A stretch of 64,000 bases of DNA from positions 1,550,001 to 1,614,000 of the forward strand of contig OZ244833.1 in assembly GCA_965220535.1 (NCBI GenBank), given 5' to 3'. Source of the stretch: HK1 sp965220535 (GTDB taxonomy: Bacteria; Pseudomonadota; Gammaproteobacteria; HK1). Positions 7,363-15,878 of the stretch are shown piece by piece; position 1 is the first letter of the stretch, and the number at the start of each line of letters is the position of its first letter. The position numbers were made by a program, and so were the translations under genes. A model generated the notes under the pieces. The model was not told the origin of the DNA. It did no database searches and saw nothing but the letters and a program-made list of their open reading frames with translations.

Positions 7363-8532
7363 CTATCGAGGGTAGCCATCGAAAGAAAACGTGCGTCCCG
7401 ATGCACACTCCGATCGAGAGCGAAGTTCGAAGTCGGGCTCGGTGGCCGACTCTCCCGTCTTCGCATCCCTTGCCATCCGTGGCGTGAAGTCGATCGTCAC
7501 GTCGAAATTATCGCCCTTGGCGTCGCGCAGGTTGGATGGTCCTTCATAGCGCACCAACTCGCGGCTCGTCGATTCGTAATACACCCGGATGGCGGGAACG
7601 AAGAGCCTGGCCCAAAACGAATCGATCGCCAATTCGAAGGCGACGAGGGACGATGACGAGGGTATCGGCGCGGTCGATCCTTCCCCCTTCTCTTCGGGCA
7701 TAGCGTCGGACTGATGGTCGGACTGATGGGGCAGAAGCCGAAGGCGCATGTCGACGAAGCCGAGAAGGCTCGGAATCAAAAAAGGCCGGGAGATCGTCTC
7801 CCCGGCCAATAACCGATCCCAAGACTGCACGACCAGCCGATCGAAGCCGGCATCGATGATCGGAGCGCCTTGCTTAGCCACGAGGGCGGATTGCACGAGA
7901 GCATTCTCGGTTTTTTTTGGGGGGTTTTTTTGGGGGGCATTCTCGGGGGTATCTTGGGGCGCTCGATATGTCACTTCGAGATCGCCGCTTTGCGGTACTC
8001 GACGCGCCGATTCGCGATGGCCGGTCTTTCGATCCTCGAGCGCGAAATCGGGGGCGAGGGGGCTCGCCCGGTAATCGACCCGCTTGAAGGCGAACTCCCT
8101 TCCGGCGGGTGATCGATAGCCGACGCGATCCTCCACCAGCCCTTCTTGCTCCCACTTTTCTTCGTGAACCTCCAGGTAGAGAAACTCCCCGCTTGGACGA
8201 TCGCAAGCGAAACCGGCACGGATTCGTATCTGACTGCCCTGCGGATCGAGCGCCGATGCCGGCTCCGATACGGTGGCTGCGATGGCTCCCGCCGCGAATA
8301 AAAGTGCGGCGATCGCCGGCGACGACCGCCGGGGGGATCCTTTGTACAAAAGACCTTTTTCCTTGCGCGACGCAAACGGATGCTTTCGCATTTTGAATCC
8401 CTTGGCTCTCGCGCGGCGAAGCGCACCGATTTGCGCCCGCTCCTGTTGTTGCGTCTTGGGGTCCATGGGCAAGGGTCGGCTGCGGGGGCGAAGGAGGAGG
8501 AAGGAGGAAAACGTAGCTGCCCGGATCATCAC
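7363..8532 (-). CDS. Putative exported protein of unknown function at end of lipid operon
   Basis: 389 residues from ATG 8532, which has GAGGGAG five bases upstream. An alternative start at 8391 (MRKHPFASRK) would place a hydrophobic segment (IAALLFAAGAIAATV) as a signal peptide near the N-terminus. The mature part has beta-rich text such as IRIRAGFACDRPSGEFLYLEV and FDVTIDFTP and no recognised motif. It is the last gene of the minus-strand lipid operon and is probably periplasmic. The last 25 residues or so coincide with the edge of the 5.5-7.4 kb duplication array, so the native C-terminus may have been replaced. Confidence 0.55.
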   Translation of the reverse strand: MMIRAATFSSFLLLRPRSRPLPMDPKTQQQERAQIGALRRARAKGFKMRKHPFASRKEKGLLYKGSPRRSSPAIAALLFAAGAIAATVSEPASALDPQGSQIRIRAGFACDRPSGEFLYLEVHEEKWEQEGLVEDRVGYRSPAGREFAFKRVDYRASPLAPDFALEDRKTGHRESARRVPQSGDLEVTYRAPQDTPENAPQKNPPKKTENALVQSALVAKQGAPIIDAGFDRLVVQSWDRLLAGETISRPFLIPSLLGFVDMRLRLLPHQSDHQSDAMPEEKGEGSTAPIPSSSSLVAFELAIDSFWARLFVPAIRVYYESTSRELVRYEGPSNLRDAKGDNFDVTIDFTPRMARDAKTGESATEPDFELRSRSECASGRTFSFDGYPR

Positions 8533-8608
8533 GACTCCCTCGCCGAGGATGGAAAAAACGAATGCGCAGGATCGACGACGGCCGCGCGATGGTTTTCGAT
8601 GCGATCGT

Positions 8609-8980
8609 CTAAACGCCGAGCCAGAACTTGCGCTTGTCGCCGCCGGAGCGATAAGCCGCCCACGCTATATAGAGCCCCGAGATGACGTGGCCGAAGAGCA
8701 TCAGCGATGCGATCCAGAGCAACGCCCGCCCCCGATGCGATTCCCGGGCGAGGATCCACGCCGCCACCGGCGTGAAGCCGATATAGAGCTCGAAAAGAGA
8801 GAAACGCCCCCAAACCAGATCGAGCATCGCTCCGGCGTCGGCGAAAAACCTCCCGTGCATGAAAGCGAGGACGAGGGCGACCCCCATCGAAGCGGCGACG
8901 ACCGCCCCGAAGAGCATGACGGGGCGCAAGGAGGAAGCCGAAGAAGGGGGGTCGGTCGGCGTCGGGGTGGCTGACAGCAT
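8609..8980 (-). CDS. Small integral membrane protein in lipid operon
   Basis: 123 residues with about four hydrophobic helices (VMLFGAVVAASMGVALVLAF; FELYIGFTPVAAWILA; ALLWIASLMLFGHVISGLYI). No family was recognised with confidence. It lies between a CFA-type methyltransferase gene and an exported-protein gene on the same strand, consistent with an accessory role in membrane-lipid modification. The start at 8980 is the first plausible ATG; the 87-base gap upstream holds a short tandem repeat. Confidence 0.55.
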   Translation of the reverse strand: MLSATPTPTDPPSSASSLRPVMLFGAVVAASMGVALVLAFMHGRFFADAGAMLDLVWGRFSLFELYIGFTPVAAWILARESHRGRALLWIASLMLFGHVISGLYIAWAAYRSGGDKRKFWLGV

Positions 8981-8989
8981 CGATCGTCG

Positions 8990-9066
8990 CTCCTTTGGAA
9001 TAGCCGATGGGATAGCCGCCGGAATTGCCGATGGGATAGCCGCCGGAATAGCCGCCGGCCGCCGAT
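8990..9066. repeat. Short tandem repeat between two operon genes
   Basis: Units of about 15-30 bases built on GGGATAGCCGCCGGAAT and GATAGCCGCCGGAAT are repeated three to four times between the stop at 9068 and the next gene. Translated on the minus strand it gives GGYPIGNSGGYPIGYSKG, but no start supports coding. Confidence 0.5.
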
Positions 9067-9067
9067 T

Positions 9068-10126
9068 TCAGTCGCGGCCGAAAAGATAATGCGATACCCA
9101 CCACTGCTGACCTCGGGCATAGCCGAAGAGTTCCGCGCAGGACATCCAGAAAATCCTCCAGCGATGCCACCAGATCGGCGCTTGGTCTTCGCCGTAGACG
9201 GATTCGAAGATCGGCATGATGTGCGCTCGCCGACGATCCATATTGGCGAGCCAAGCGTCGGCGGTGCGCTGATAGTGCAGCCCCGACCACCGCCACTGCG
9301 CCATCGGACGCAAAGGACTTTGGGGGATGCGAAGAGGAAGGGAGTCGGCGGGCATCATGCCGCCGGAGAAAAAATGGCGACTCATCCAGTCCCCCTCGGT
9401 CATCGGAACGAAGGGGTAAGGGACTGCCCGGTGGCAAAAGATATGCATGAAAAAGCAGCCTTCGGGAGCGAGCCATCGGGCGAGTCGTTCGAAGGCCCGG
9501 CGGTAGTTGCGAACGTGCTCGAACATCTCGACCGACACCACGCGATCGAAACGCTTCTCGGTATCGAAATCGTTGATATCCCGGGTGAGGATCTCGAGAT
9601 TGCCGAGCCCGCGCTGCGCCGCCCGCTCCTCGATATAAAGCCGCTGGGAATTCGAGTTGGAAAGAGCGGTGATCTGCGCCTTCGGATAACGGCTCGCCAT
9701 CCATAGGCTCAACGAGCCCCAACCGCAACCGAGTTCCAAAATCCTCATCCCGTCTGCGAGTCCGGCGCGTTTCGCGGTGATCGCCAGCGCCGCCTCTTCC
9801 GCCGCCGCCAGATCCGAAATTCCGTCGCCCCACCAGGCGCTCGAGTATTTACGCTGCGGCCCCAACACTTCGCCGAAAAAGGCGGCGGGCAGCTCGTAAT
9901 GCTGTCGGTTCGCCGCTTCGGGCTGCTCGGCGATCTCCGATACATCCATCTCCTCGATGAAGGATTGCATGCGGGCAGACATCGCCTCGCATCCCCCGGC
10001 TTCGAGCCCGGCCAAGCGCTCGCGGACGAGACGACGAATCCCGGTGCGCACTGCGATATCCGGAAGCCGGCCCCGCTCCGCCGCGCGAATCGCAAGCGCG
10101 GTGAGAGAAAAAGCGCGCTTGCTCAT
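9068..10126 (-). CDS. CFA-synthase-family SAM-dependent methyltransferase (second paralogue)
   Basis: 352 residues. Motif I is ILELGCGWGSLSLWMA, and a second family signature is SVEMFEHVRNY. These place it in the cyclopropane-fatty-acid-synthase / coclaurine N-methyltransferase-like superfamily, transferring methyl from S-adenosylmethionine. It is shorter and more diverged than the CFA synthase at 12366 and lacks that protein's FCYCEAGF end, so the substrate may not be a cis-unsaturated acyl chain. The start MSKRAFSL overlaps the stop of the DUF1295 gene by four bases (ATGA). It belongs to the minus-strand lipid operon. Confidence 0.8.
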   Translation of the reverse strand: MSKRAFSLTALAIRAAERGRLPDIAVRTGIRRLVRERLAGLEAGGCEAMSARMQSFIEEMDVSEIAEQPEAANRQHYELPAAFFGEVLGPQRKYSSAWWGDGISDLAAAEEAALAITAKRAGLADGMRILELGCGWGSLSLWMASRYPKAQITALSNSNSQRLYIEERAAQRGLGNLEILTRDINDFDTEKRFDRVVSVEMFEHVRNYRRAFERLARWLAPEGCFFMHIFCHRAVPYPFVPMTEGDWMSRHFFSGGMMPADSLPLRIPQSPLRPMAQWRWSGLHYQRTADAWLANMDRRRAHIMPIFESVYGEDQAPIWWHRWRIFWMSCAELFGYARGQQWWVSHYLFGRD

Positions 10127-10974
10127 GGTTTCGGCCTCGGCGACGATCTCGGCGACGATCCCGGCGACGATCCCGGCAACAACCGAGGAAAGAAAGCGGG
10201 CACCCGGGCTTGGTAGCGACGATAGGCGTCGCCCCGGCTACGCCGGGCTTGTCGCTCGGTATAGGGGATGCCGGTGATGTGGTTGATGAAGATGTACATC
10301 AGCGCGACCCCGACGAGGGTGATCCACCACCACGGGGAGCCCAGCCCCAACAGCGCGAAAGCCCACCATCCCAACCACTCGAAGAAGTAGTTGGGATGGC
10401 GGCAGCGACCCCATAGACCGCTGTCGCAAACCCCCGCTCGCTTGGAGGGGTCCGAGCGAAAACGCGCCAGCTGGGAATCGGCGATCGATTCGCCGGCCAA
10501 CGCGACCAGCCAGAGGGCGAGCCCGAGCGCATCCCATCCATCGAGCGGACGCGAGGCTTCGCTCGCGGCCCACATCGGCAGCGCGAACATCAGCGCCCAC
10601 AGCGCTTGGATTTGAAAGAAGAGGAAAAAGCCGATCCCCGCCCGCTCCCCGAAGGCCTCGCGCAGATAGCGATAACGACCCTCCTCCACCCCTCCGGCGC
10701 GGATGCGCCGCCATAAAAAGACGCCGAGGCGCAAACTCCACGCAAGGGCCATGATCGCTATCAGCCCGCGCCTGAAATCGTCGCCCTCGCCGACCCCGAG
10801 CACGAGAGCCGTCGCGATCGCCCCGGTGCCCAAGGCCCAAGCGACGTCCACGACGCTCGCGTCCCGGCTGCGAAGTTGCACCAGCCACAACCCCGCCATC
10901 ACCGCCGCCATCGCCGCCCAAGCGACGAGGGCGATATCGAGCAAGGGCATCGCAGCGCTCGCCCACGCGCTCAT
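10123..10974 (-). CDS. DUF1295 membrane protein (steroid 5-alpha-reductase-like fold)
   Basis: 283 residues with six or seven hydrophobic segments and the family signature CRHPNYFFEWLGWWAF near residue 205, plus GIPYTERQA near the end. DUF1295 proteins are polytopic and related to the C-terminal domain of steroid 5-alpha reductases and isoprenylcysteine methyltransferases; an NADPH-dependent lipid reductase role is plausible but not shown. The start MSAWASAAM at 10974 overlaps the DUF2878 stop by four bases; the longer open frame to 11229 is a shadow of that gene. The C-terminus is a repetitive PGSSPGSSPRSSP stretch. Confidence 0.85.
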   Translation of the reverse strand: MSAWASAAMPLLDIALVAWAAMAAVMAGLWLVQLRSRDASVVDVAWALGTGAIATALVLGVGEGDDFRRGLIAIMALAWSLRLGVFLWRRIRAGGVEEGRYRYLREAFGERAGIGFFLFFQIQALWALMFALPMWAASEASRPLDGWDALGLALWLVALAGESIADSQLARFRSDPSKRAGVCDSGLWGRCRHPNYFFEWLGWWAFALLGLGSPWWWITLVGVALMYIFINHITGIPYTERQARRSRGDAYRRYQARVPAFFPRLLPGSSPGSSPRSSPRPKP

Positions 10975-11678
10975 CGTCTTTCCTCGGCCAACGACCGCAT
11001 CGGATAGGAACCCTCCTCGAAACGCTCGCGCAGCCAGAGCAACAAGGGCATCGCCAACGCCCATTCGATTGCCACCGCGAGGAGCCCGACAAAATCGGGC
11101 GCCAAGACGATGAGCCCGATTTTGTCGGGCGCCAAGACGATGGCACCGAAACGCTCCCCGGCGAGGTATGCCAAGGGACCGAAGATCGCCCCGGCAAAAA
11201 GGGCCGGCCAGTAGCGCCCGCGCATCCAATCCAGGCTATGACGCAAGGTGGTGGCGAAAGCGACCCAAAGCGCGATCATCCACGCCGGGCTTAGAAAATC
11301 CGGTGCGATATCGAAACGGGCTGCGGCCGGGAAGGCGATCAATCCGGCGTTGACAAGGGCGCTGTCGAGCGCCGCGCCGACGAGAGCGGCGGCCAAAAGC
11401 AGTCGGATCTCGACGCCGACACCGCCGACCCCACCGACCGAAGACCCCTCGCCCGAGCCGCCCCCGCCGCTTCCGGCGGTGCGGGATAAAAGCGACAGAT
11501 GCAAGCCCGCCCACAGCGCCGCGGCCGCCGGGCCGAGTCCGGGAAGGCCGTAGCCGGCCCCGACGACGCAGGCGAACCATAGCGATTGGAAGCCCAGGAA
11601 ATTCACGCCGAGCCGCACCAAGCGTCCCCGGGAGGACTCGCCGCCGGACGAACAGTTATCGCCTGCGTTCGCGTTCAT
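10971..11678 (-). CDS. DUF2878 family integral membrane protein
   Basis: 235 residues from ATG 11678 (MNANAGDNCS). Several hydrophobic helices are visible (FLGFQSLWFACVVGAGYGL; ILLLAAALVGAALDSAL-like; MIALWVAFATTLRHSLDWM). It matches the DUF2878 membrane protein that typically sits next to CFA synthase and DUF1365 in proteobacterial stress-lipid operons. A GSGGGGSGEG linker lies near residue 70. A duplicated APDKIGLIVLAPDFVGL stretch (nt 11095-11145) has arisen by a short internal repeat. Its first 75 or so codons are triplicated together with the 3' end of the upstream CFA gene. Confidence 0.75.
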   Translation of the reverse strand: MNANAGDNCSSGGESSRGRLVRLGVNFLGFQSLWFACVVGAGYGLPGLGPAAAALWAGLHLSLLSRTAGSGGGGSGEGSSVGGVGGVGVEIRLLLAAALVGAALDSALVNAGLIAFPAAARFDIAPDFLSPAWMIALWVAFATTLRHSLDWMRGRYWPALFAGAIFGPLAYLAGERFGAIVLAPDKIGLIVLAPDFVGLLAVAIEWALAMPLLLWLRERFEEGSYPMRSLAEERR

Positions 11679-12025
11679 GCGAGGGCCCCGAAGGAAATCT
11701 CTTGGGGGTCGATCTCGGGGAGGATCGCCGCGTTTCGATTGCCCGGCTTGCGCAGCAAGCGTTGCCCGTCGCCGACGCCGCTGAGTGCAGACCCCTCGCC
11801 CGAGCCGCCCCCGCCGCTTCCGGCGGCGCGGGATAAAAGCGACAGATGCAAGCCCGCCCACAGCGCCGCGGCCGCCGGGCCGAGTCCGGGAAGGCCGTAG
11901 CCGGCCCCGACGACGCAGGCGAACCATAGCGATTGGAAGCCCAGAAAATTCACGCCGAGCCGCACCAAGCGCCCCCGGGAGGACTCGCCGCCGGAGGAAA
12001 AGCCGTCGCCTGCGTTCGCGTTCAT
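11675..12025 (-). CDS. Chimeric ORF 1: DUF2878 N-terminus joined to CFA C-terminus
   Basis: 116 residues. Residues 1-80 or so copy the DUF2878 start (MNANAGDGFS, then FLGFQSLWFACVVGAGYGL); the rest copies the last 28 residues of the CFA synthase (LLRKPGNRNAAILPEIDPQE). The junction is in frame. It overlaps both neighbours by ATGA, so it can be translated in the operon as a one- to two-helix membrane peptide with a CFA tail. It arose by tandem duplication of the CFA/DUF2878 gene junction. Differences from the other copies (for example SRAAGSGG against SRTAGGGG) argue that it is real rather than an assembly slip. Function is doubtful. Confidence 0.5.
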   Translation of the reverse strand: MNANAGDGFSSGGESSRGRLVRLGVNFLGFQSLWFACVVGAGYGLPGLGPAAAALWAGLHLSLLSRAAGSGGGGSGEGSALSGVGDGQRLLRKPGNRNAAILPEIDPQEISFGALA

Positions 12026-12369
12026 GCGAGGGCCCCGAAGGAAATCTCTTGGGGGTCGATCTCGGGGAGGATCGCCGCGTTTCGATTGCCCGGCTTGCGC
12101 AGCAAGAGTTGCCCGTCGCCGACGCCGCCGAGTGCAGACCCCTCGCCCGAGCCGCCCCCGCCGCCGCCGGCGGTGCGGGATAAAAGCGACAGATGCAAGC
12201 CCGCCCACAGCGCCGCGGCCGCCGGGCCGAGTCCGGGAAGGCCGTAGCCGGCCCCGACGACGCAGGCGAACCATAGCGATTGGAAGCCCAGGAAATTCAC
12301 GCCGAGCCGCGCCAAGCGCCTCCGGGACTCGCCGCCGGAGGAAAAGCCGTCGCCTGCGTTCGCGTTCAT
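12022..12369 (-). CDS. Chimeric ORF 2: DUF2878 N-terminus joined to CFA C-terminus
   Basis: 115 residues with the same construction as the ORF at 11675: DUF2878-like start, GGSGEGS linker, then LLLRKPGNRNAAILPEIDP from the CFA end. The start ATG 12369 overlaps the CFA stop (ATGA), exactly as an intact DUF2878 gene would. Copy-specific differences include SRRRLARLG in place of SRGRLVRLG. Together with ORF 1 it separates the CFA gene from the complete DUF2878 gene without breaking translational coupling. Confidence 0.5.
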   Translation of the reverse strand: MNANAGDGFSSGGESRRRLARLGVNFLGFQSLWFACVVGAGYGLPGLGPAAAALWAGLHLSLLSRTAGGGGGGSGEGSALGGVGDGQLLLRKPGNRNAAILPEIDPQEISFGALA

Positions 12370-13643
12370 GCGAGGGCCCCGAAGGAAATCTCTTGGGGGT
12401 CGATCTCGGGGAGGATCGCCGCGTTTCGATTGCCCGGCTTGCGCAGCAAGAGTTGCACGTCGCCGAGATAGCGCTCGGCGAATCCCGCCTCGCAATAACA
12501 AAAATAAAAGCGCCACAGCCGCAGGAAGCGGCGATCGAAACCCAAGGCGAGGGCTTCGGCTTCGCGCTCGTCGAGGGCTTCGCGCCAGCAACGCAGGGTG
12601 TGCGCGTAATGAAGCCCGATATCTTCCAAGTGCACCGGGTTCAAAGCGGTATCGGTCGCCGCTTCGAGCATCGCCGACAGCGAGGGAACGCAACTGCCGG
12701 GGAAGATGTAATGGCGAATGAAGTCGCTGCTGCGCCGATAGGCGGCATAGCGTCGCGAGGGCATGGTGATCGCTTGGATCAACGCCTCGCCCTGCGGGTT
12801 CAGCAGGGCATCGCAGACGCGAAAATATTCGGGCAAGCGCTCATGACCCACCGCCTCGATCATTTCGATGGACACCAACTTGTCGAACTCGCCCTCGAGA
12901 TCGCGGTAATCCCGCTGCAGCAGGCGGATTCGATCCCCCAATCCCCGCTCCTCGATCAAGCGGCGCACGAAGGCGTATTGCTTGGCCGAGATCGTGGTGG
13001 TGGTGATATGGCAGCCGTAACGCTCGGCGGCGTGGACCGCGAAACTGCCCCAGCCCGAACCGATCTCGATCACTCGATGATCCGGGGAAAGCGCGAGTTT
13101 GCGGCATATACGATCCAGTTTGGCGATCGACGCCTCTTGCATGGTCGCTTGCGGGTGCTCGAAGATGCCTGCCGAATAGGTGCGGGTTCGGTCGAGAAAA
13201 AGGGCGAAGAACTCGTCGCCGAGATCGTAATGAGCGCGGATATTGCGCTTCGCCCCGCTGCGGCTATTGCGCCGCGTCCACGCGAGCAGCCGGGCGGCGA
13301 TAGCGGCTAGGCGCGCCGGACCGGCCTCCATGGCGTCGGCGGTGGCGAGGTTGCGCGTGAACAGGCGAATCACCGCGGTGAGATCCGGCGTCTCCCAATC
13401 GCCGTCCATCCACGAATCGGCCACGGCGAGGCTGCCGCCGGTCAGCACCCGTCGATAGAAACGCGGATGGCGGACCTCGATCGACGGCGTTTCCCGCCCC
13501 GCTTGCGGATCCCCGATCACGACTTCCCCCAAAGGGTCGACGATACGCAGGGATTCAGGCGGCGAAGCCCTTTCCAAAGCGCGCAAGCGCCCGTGGATCA
13601 AGCGGCGCGACAGGCGCATCGAAAAATCGGCGCCGAGGCTCAT
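12366..13643 (-). CDS. cfa: Cyclopropane-fatty-acyl-phospholipid synthase
   Basis: 425 residues from ATG 13643 (MSLGADFSMRL). It shows the family's SAM-binding motif VIEIGSGWGSFAVHAAERYG, the conserved SIEMIEAVGHE, IFPGSCVPSL, and the C-terminal YFCYCEAGF. CFA synthases add a methylene from S-adenosylmethionine across the cis double bond of membrane phospholipid acyl chains and act at the inner membrane surface. Length and motif order fit the full-length family. Translational overlap links it to DUF1365 upstream and to the chimeric ORF/DUF2878 series downstream. The desaturase at the head of the operon would supply the unsaturated chains. Confidence 0.92.
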   Translation of the reverse strand: MSLGADFSMRLSRRLIHGRLRALERASPPESLRIVDPLGEVVIGDPQAGRETPSIEVRHPRFYRRVLTGGSLAVADSWMDGDWETPDLTAVIRLFTRNLATADAMEAGPARLAAIAARLLAWTRRNSRSGAKRNIRAHYDLGDEFFALFLDRTRTYSAGIFEHPQATMQEASIAKLDRICRKLALSPDHRVIEIGSGWGSFAVHAAERYGCHITTTTISAKQYAFVRRLIEERGLGDRIRLLQRDYRDLEGEFDKLVSIEMIEAVGHERLPEYFRVCDALLNPQGEALIQAITMPSRRYAAYRRSSDFIRHYIFPGSCVPSLSAMLEAATDTALNPVHLEDIGLHYAHTLRCWREALDEREAEALALGFDRRFLRLWRFYFCYCEAGFAERYLGDVQLLLRKPGNRNAAILPEIDPQEISFGALA

Positions 13644-14611
13644 CCTTCCTTCCCCGACGAATCCGGAGGGCCATCGACCGGAGGGCCATCGACCGGAGGG
13701 CCATCGACAAGGGCTTCGATCCGCGGCGGCGGCGAAGCGTCCGGCGAAGGCGTCGCCGAAGGCCCGCCCGCAGACCCGCCCGCAGAGAGGGCGTGTTTGG
13801 GGTGGGCGTGGAAACGAGCGCCTTTGATCGCCAACCGCAGCGCCTGCCAGTAAATCCCGCCGATGACCGTCGCGCTCATCCATGGATGACGAAGGAGGGC
13901 GCCGGCCAACACCCGGCTTTCGAAAGGGCGGGCGCGCATATCGAGCGTCGCCGAGAAAAGCGTGCCGGCTGCCGCGCCGCCTGCCGCTTTATCTGCCGCT
14001 TTATCTGTCGACTGGCTGCGCATCGACACCCTCAGGCTCTTTGCCGGGGTCGTCAACCGCCAACGATAACGATGGTCCATCGGCATGAAGGGCGATATAT
14101 GGAAGGCTTTGTCGAAAGAGAAACGATGCACATCGCCGGTCGACGAACGGCAATCGAGAACGTATGCGTGCCGTTCGAGCCACGGGGTGTTGGTGATCTC
14201 GGCGACGATCGAGTGCAATCGCTCGGTGCCTGCGGCCGCGCCCGGCCGGGGGCGCTCGAAACAATAATAAAAAGCGACGGGATTGAAACAAAGGCCGAAA
14301 TAGCGCAGATGGGCCAAGAGCCGGATCGGGCCCGGCGGGCGATCCGAAAGGCATTCTTCGACCCGATCGCGCACCGCTTCGGATAACGAGGATTTCGAGG
14401 CCGAGCCCGAGCCCGAGCCCGAGCCGAGATAATCCTCTCGCCGAAAGCGGATGGGGGCGGATTTGCGCGCCGAGAAGAACCACAAGGGGTCGAGGATCTC
14501 GGGCAACTCGTCGAGGTCGAGATAGGGCATGAAGAGGCGATAGCGAAAAACATGAGCCGGGGCGAGGTTTCGCCGATGACGCACGGCTCCGAGATAAAGA
14601 CGGCTGTTCAT
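13640..14611 (-). CDS. DUF1365 domain protein
   Basis: 323 residues from ATG 14611 (MNSRLYLGAVRHRRNLAPAH), which overlaps the stop of the amine-oxidase-like gene. Family features visible are HVFRYRLFMPYLDLDELPE, FGLCFNPVAFYYCFE and the FNP-type core, then FHISPFMPMDHRYRW. DUF1365 proteins almost always accompany CFA synthase and the FAD amine-oxidase-like protein; their reaction is not established. Two low-complexity insertions are unusual: GSGSGSGSASKS near residue 62, and a VDGPPVDGPPVDGPP tail made by a 12-base tandem repeat around 13670-13710. Confidence 0.88.
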   Translation of the reverse strand: MNSRLYLGAVRHRRNLAPAHVFRYRLFMPYLDLDELPEILDPLWFFSARKSAPIRFRREDYLGSGSGSGSASKSSLSEAVRDRVEECLSDRPPGPIRLLAHLRYFGLCFNPVAFYYCFERPRPGAAAGTERLHSIVAEITNTPWLERHAYVLDCRSSTGDVHRFSFDKAFHISPFMPMDHRYRWRLTTPAKSLRVSMRSQSTDKAADKAAGGAAAGTLFSATLDMRARPFESRVLAGALLRHPWMSATVIGGIYWQALRLAIKGARFHAHPKHALSAGGSAGGPSATPSPDASPPPRIEALVDGPPVDGPPVDGPPDSSGKEG

Positions 14612-15876
14612 CGCTCGAGATCCATCCCGAAGCCCGCCGCCACCTCGAGGGCGCTGTTGACCCCGTCTTCGTGAAAGCCCGAACCCCACCAAGCCCCGCA
14701 AAAAGAAAGGCGGCGGCGGCGCACGAAACGCCGCCGAGCCCTTTGGGCTTCGCTTCTGCCCGGACCGAAAAGGGGATGCGAATAATCGAAACGCCGGATC
14801 ACCCGATCGGGATCGAGCGCGGCGTTCGGATTGAGGGTGACGCAATAATCCTTCTTCGCCTCGAAACGCTGCAGACGATTCATCCAGTAGCTGATCGTGA
14901 CCTTGCCTTCGAAGGTGGCGGGGATGCGGTAGTTCCAGGCGGCCCGCAGCCGGCGGCGCTGCGGGAGAAAACGGGTGTCGGTATGCAAGACCGCCTCGTT
15001 TCGTTGATAGGGGAAGCGGCGCAGCACCGAGGATTCCTCCTCCTCGGGGGCATCGAGCATCGCCAGCGCCTGATCTGCATGCACCGCGATGACCGCCTCG
15101 TCGAATTCTTGCGCCCGCCGATCCGCGAGTTCCAAGCGCACCCCGCGGGCCGTACGACGCACGCGGGCGACCTGCGAGCGAAGGTGCAATCGCTCCTTGT
15201 AGGGAGCGGTCAGACGGGGGATATAGCGCGCCGCGCCGCCGGTAACGCAACGCCACCGCGGGCGGGCGCGCAGTTGCAACATCGCGTGGTTGCGCAGAAA
15301 TTCGAGCACGAAGCGCGCCGGAAACTCCCCGAATTTCTCCGCCGGACAAGACCAAAGCGATGCCCCCAAGGGCAGGAAATAGAAACGGGCGAAATCCTTG
15401 CCGTAGGCGGATGCCTGCAGATAATCGTCGACGCTCAATCGATCGTCGAGACCGCCCGCATCCGGCGGGGCGTCGAGTTCCGCAAGGGCGGTGCGATGAA
15501 AGCGCAGGATATCGATCAACATGCGCCGATAACCGGCGCGCAGGAAATGACGCCACCCCGCCAGCAGGGAAGAAAGGGTGCTCGGGTTGTATTCGAAGTC
15601 GCTCGCCTCGCAGCGCACGCTGAAACTCATATCCGAGGGATGCGAGGCGATATCCAAGACCTCGAAGAGGCGGCAGAGATTGGGGTAGTTGGGCTCGTTG
15701 AAGACGATGAAGCCGGTATCGATCCCGATCGTGCGATCTCCCTCCCTCACCGACACCGTCGAGGTATGACCGCCGGCCCGCGAGGCGGCCTCGAAGAGAC
15801 TCACCTCATGGCGCCGCGAAAGGATCCAAGCCGCGGTCATGCCGGAAATCCCGGCTCCGATCACCGCGATGCGCAT
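14608..15876 (-). CDS. FAD-dependent amine-oxidase-like protein of the CFA operon
   Basis: 422 residues from ATG 15876 (MRIAVIGAGISGMTAAWI), a Rossmann dinucleotide-binding start. Also visible are FDTGF-like IGIDTGFIVFNEPNYPN and the C-terminal FAD-contact region FCGAWWGSGFHEDGVNSALE. It belongs to the NAD(P)/FAD-binding amine-oxidase/desaturase-like group that is a constant partner of DUF1365 and CFA synthase; it probably oxidises or desaturates a lipid or lipid intermediate, but the substrate is unknown. The desaturase stop lies two bases upstream (TAAGGATG), so the genes are co-transcribed. The open frame upstream to 16059 is a shadow of the desaturase gene. Confidence 0.88.
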   Translation of the reverse strand: MRIAVIGAGISGMTAAWILSRRHEVSLFEAASRAGGHTSTVSVREGDRTIGIDTGFIVFNEPNYPNLCRLFEVLDIASHPSDMSFSVRCEASDFEYNPSTLSSLLAGWRHFLRAGYRRMLIDILRFHRTALAELDAPPDAGGLDDRLSVDDYLQASAYGKDFARFYFLPLGASLWSCPAEKFGEFPARFVLEFLRNHAMLQLRARPRWRCVTGGAARYIPRLTAPYKERLHLRSQVARVRRTARGVRLELADRRAQEFDEAVIAVHADQALAMLDAPEEEESSVLRRFPYQRNEAVLHTDTRFLPQRRRLRAAWNYRIPATFEGKVTISYWMNRLQRFEAKKDYCVTLNPNAALDPDRVIRRFDYSHPLFGPGRSEAQRARRRFVRRRRLSFCGAWWGSGFHEDGVNSALEVAAGFGMDLER

Positions 15877-15878
15877 CC

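Larger units (their letters stand above)
11440..12455. repeat. Tandem triplication of the CFA/DUF2878 junction (about 345 bp)
   Basis: The segment covering the last 85 bases or so of the CFA gene and the first 240 or so of the DUF2878 gene occurs three times head to tail. The overlapping start/stop lies at 11675-11678, 12022-12025 and 12366-12369, so the spacings are 347 and 344 bases. Breakpoints join a GGVGxG stretch of DUF2878 to the YLGDVQ region of CFA. Confidence 0.85.

Noticed and set aside
12024..13310. 428-codon plus-strand frame opposite the CFA gene
   Set aside because: Antisense to a clear CFA synthase; no start or domain.
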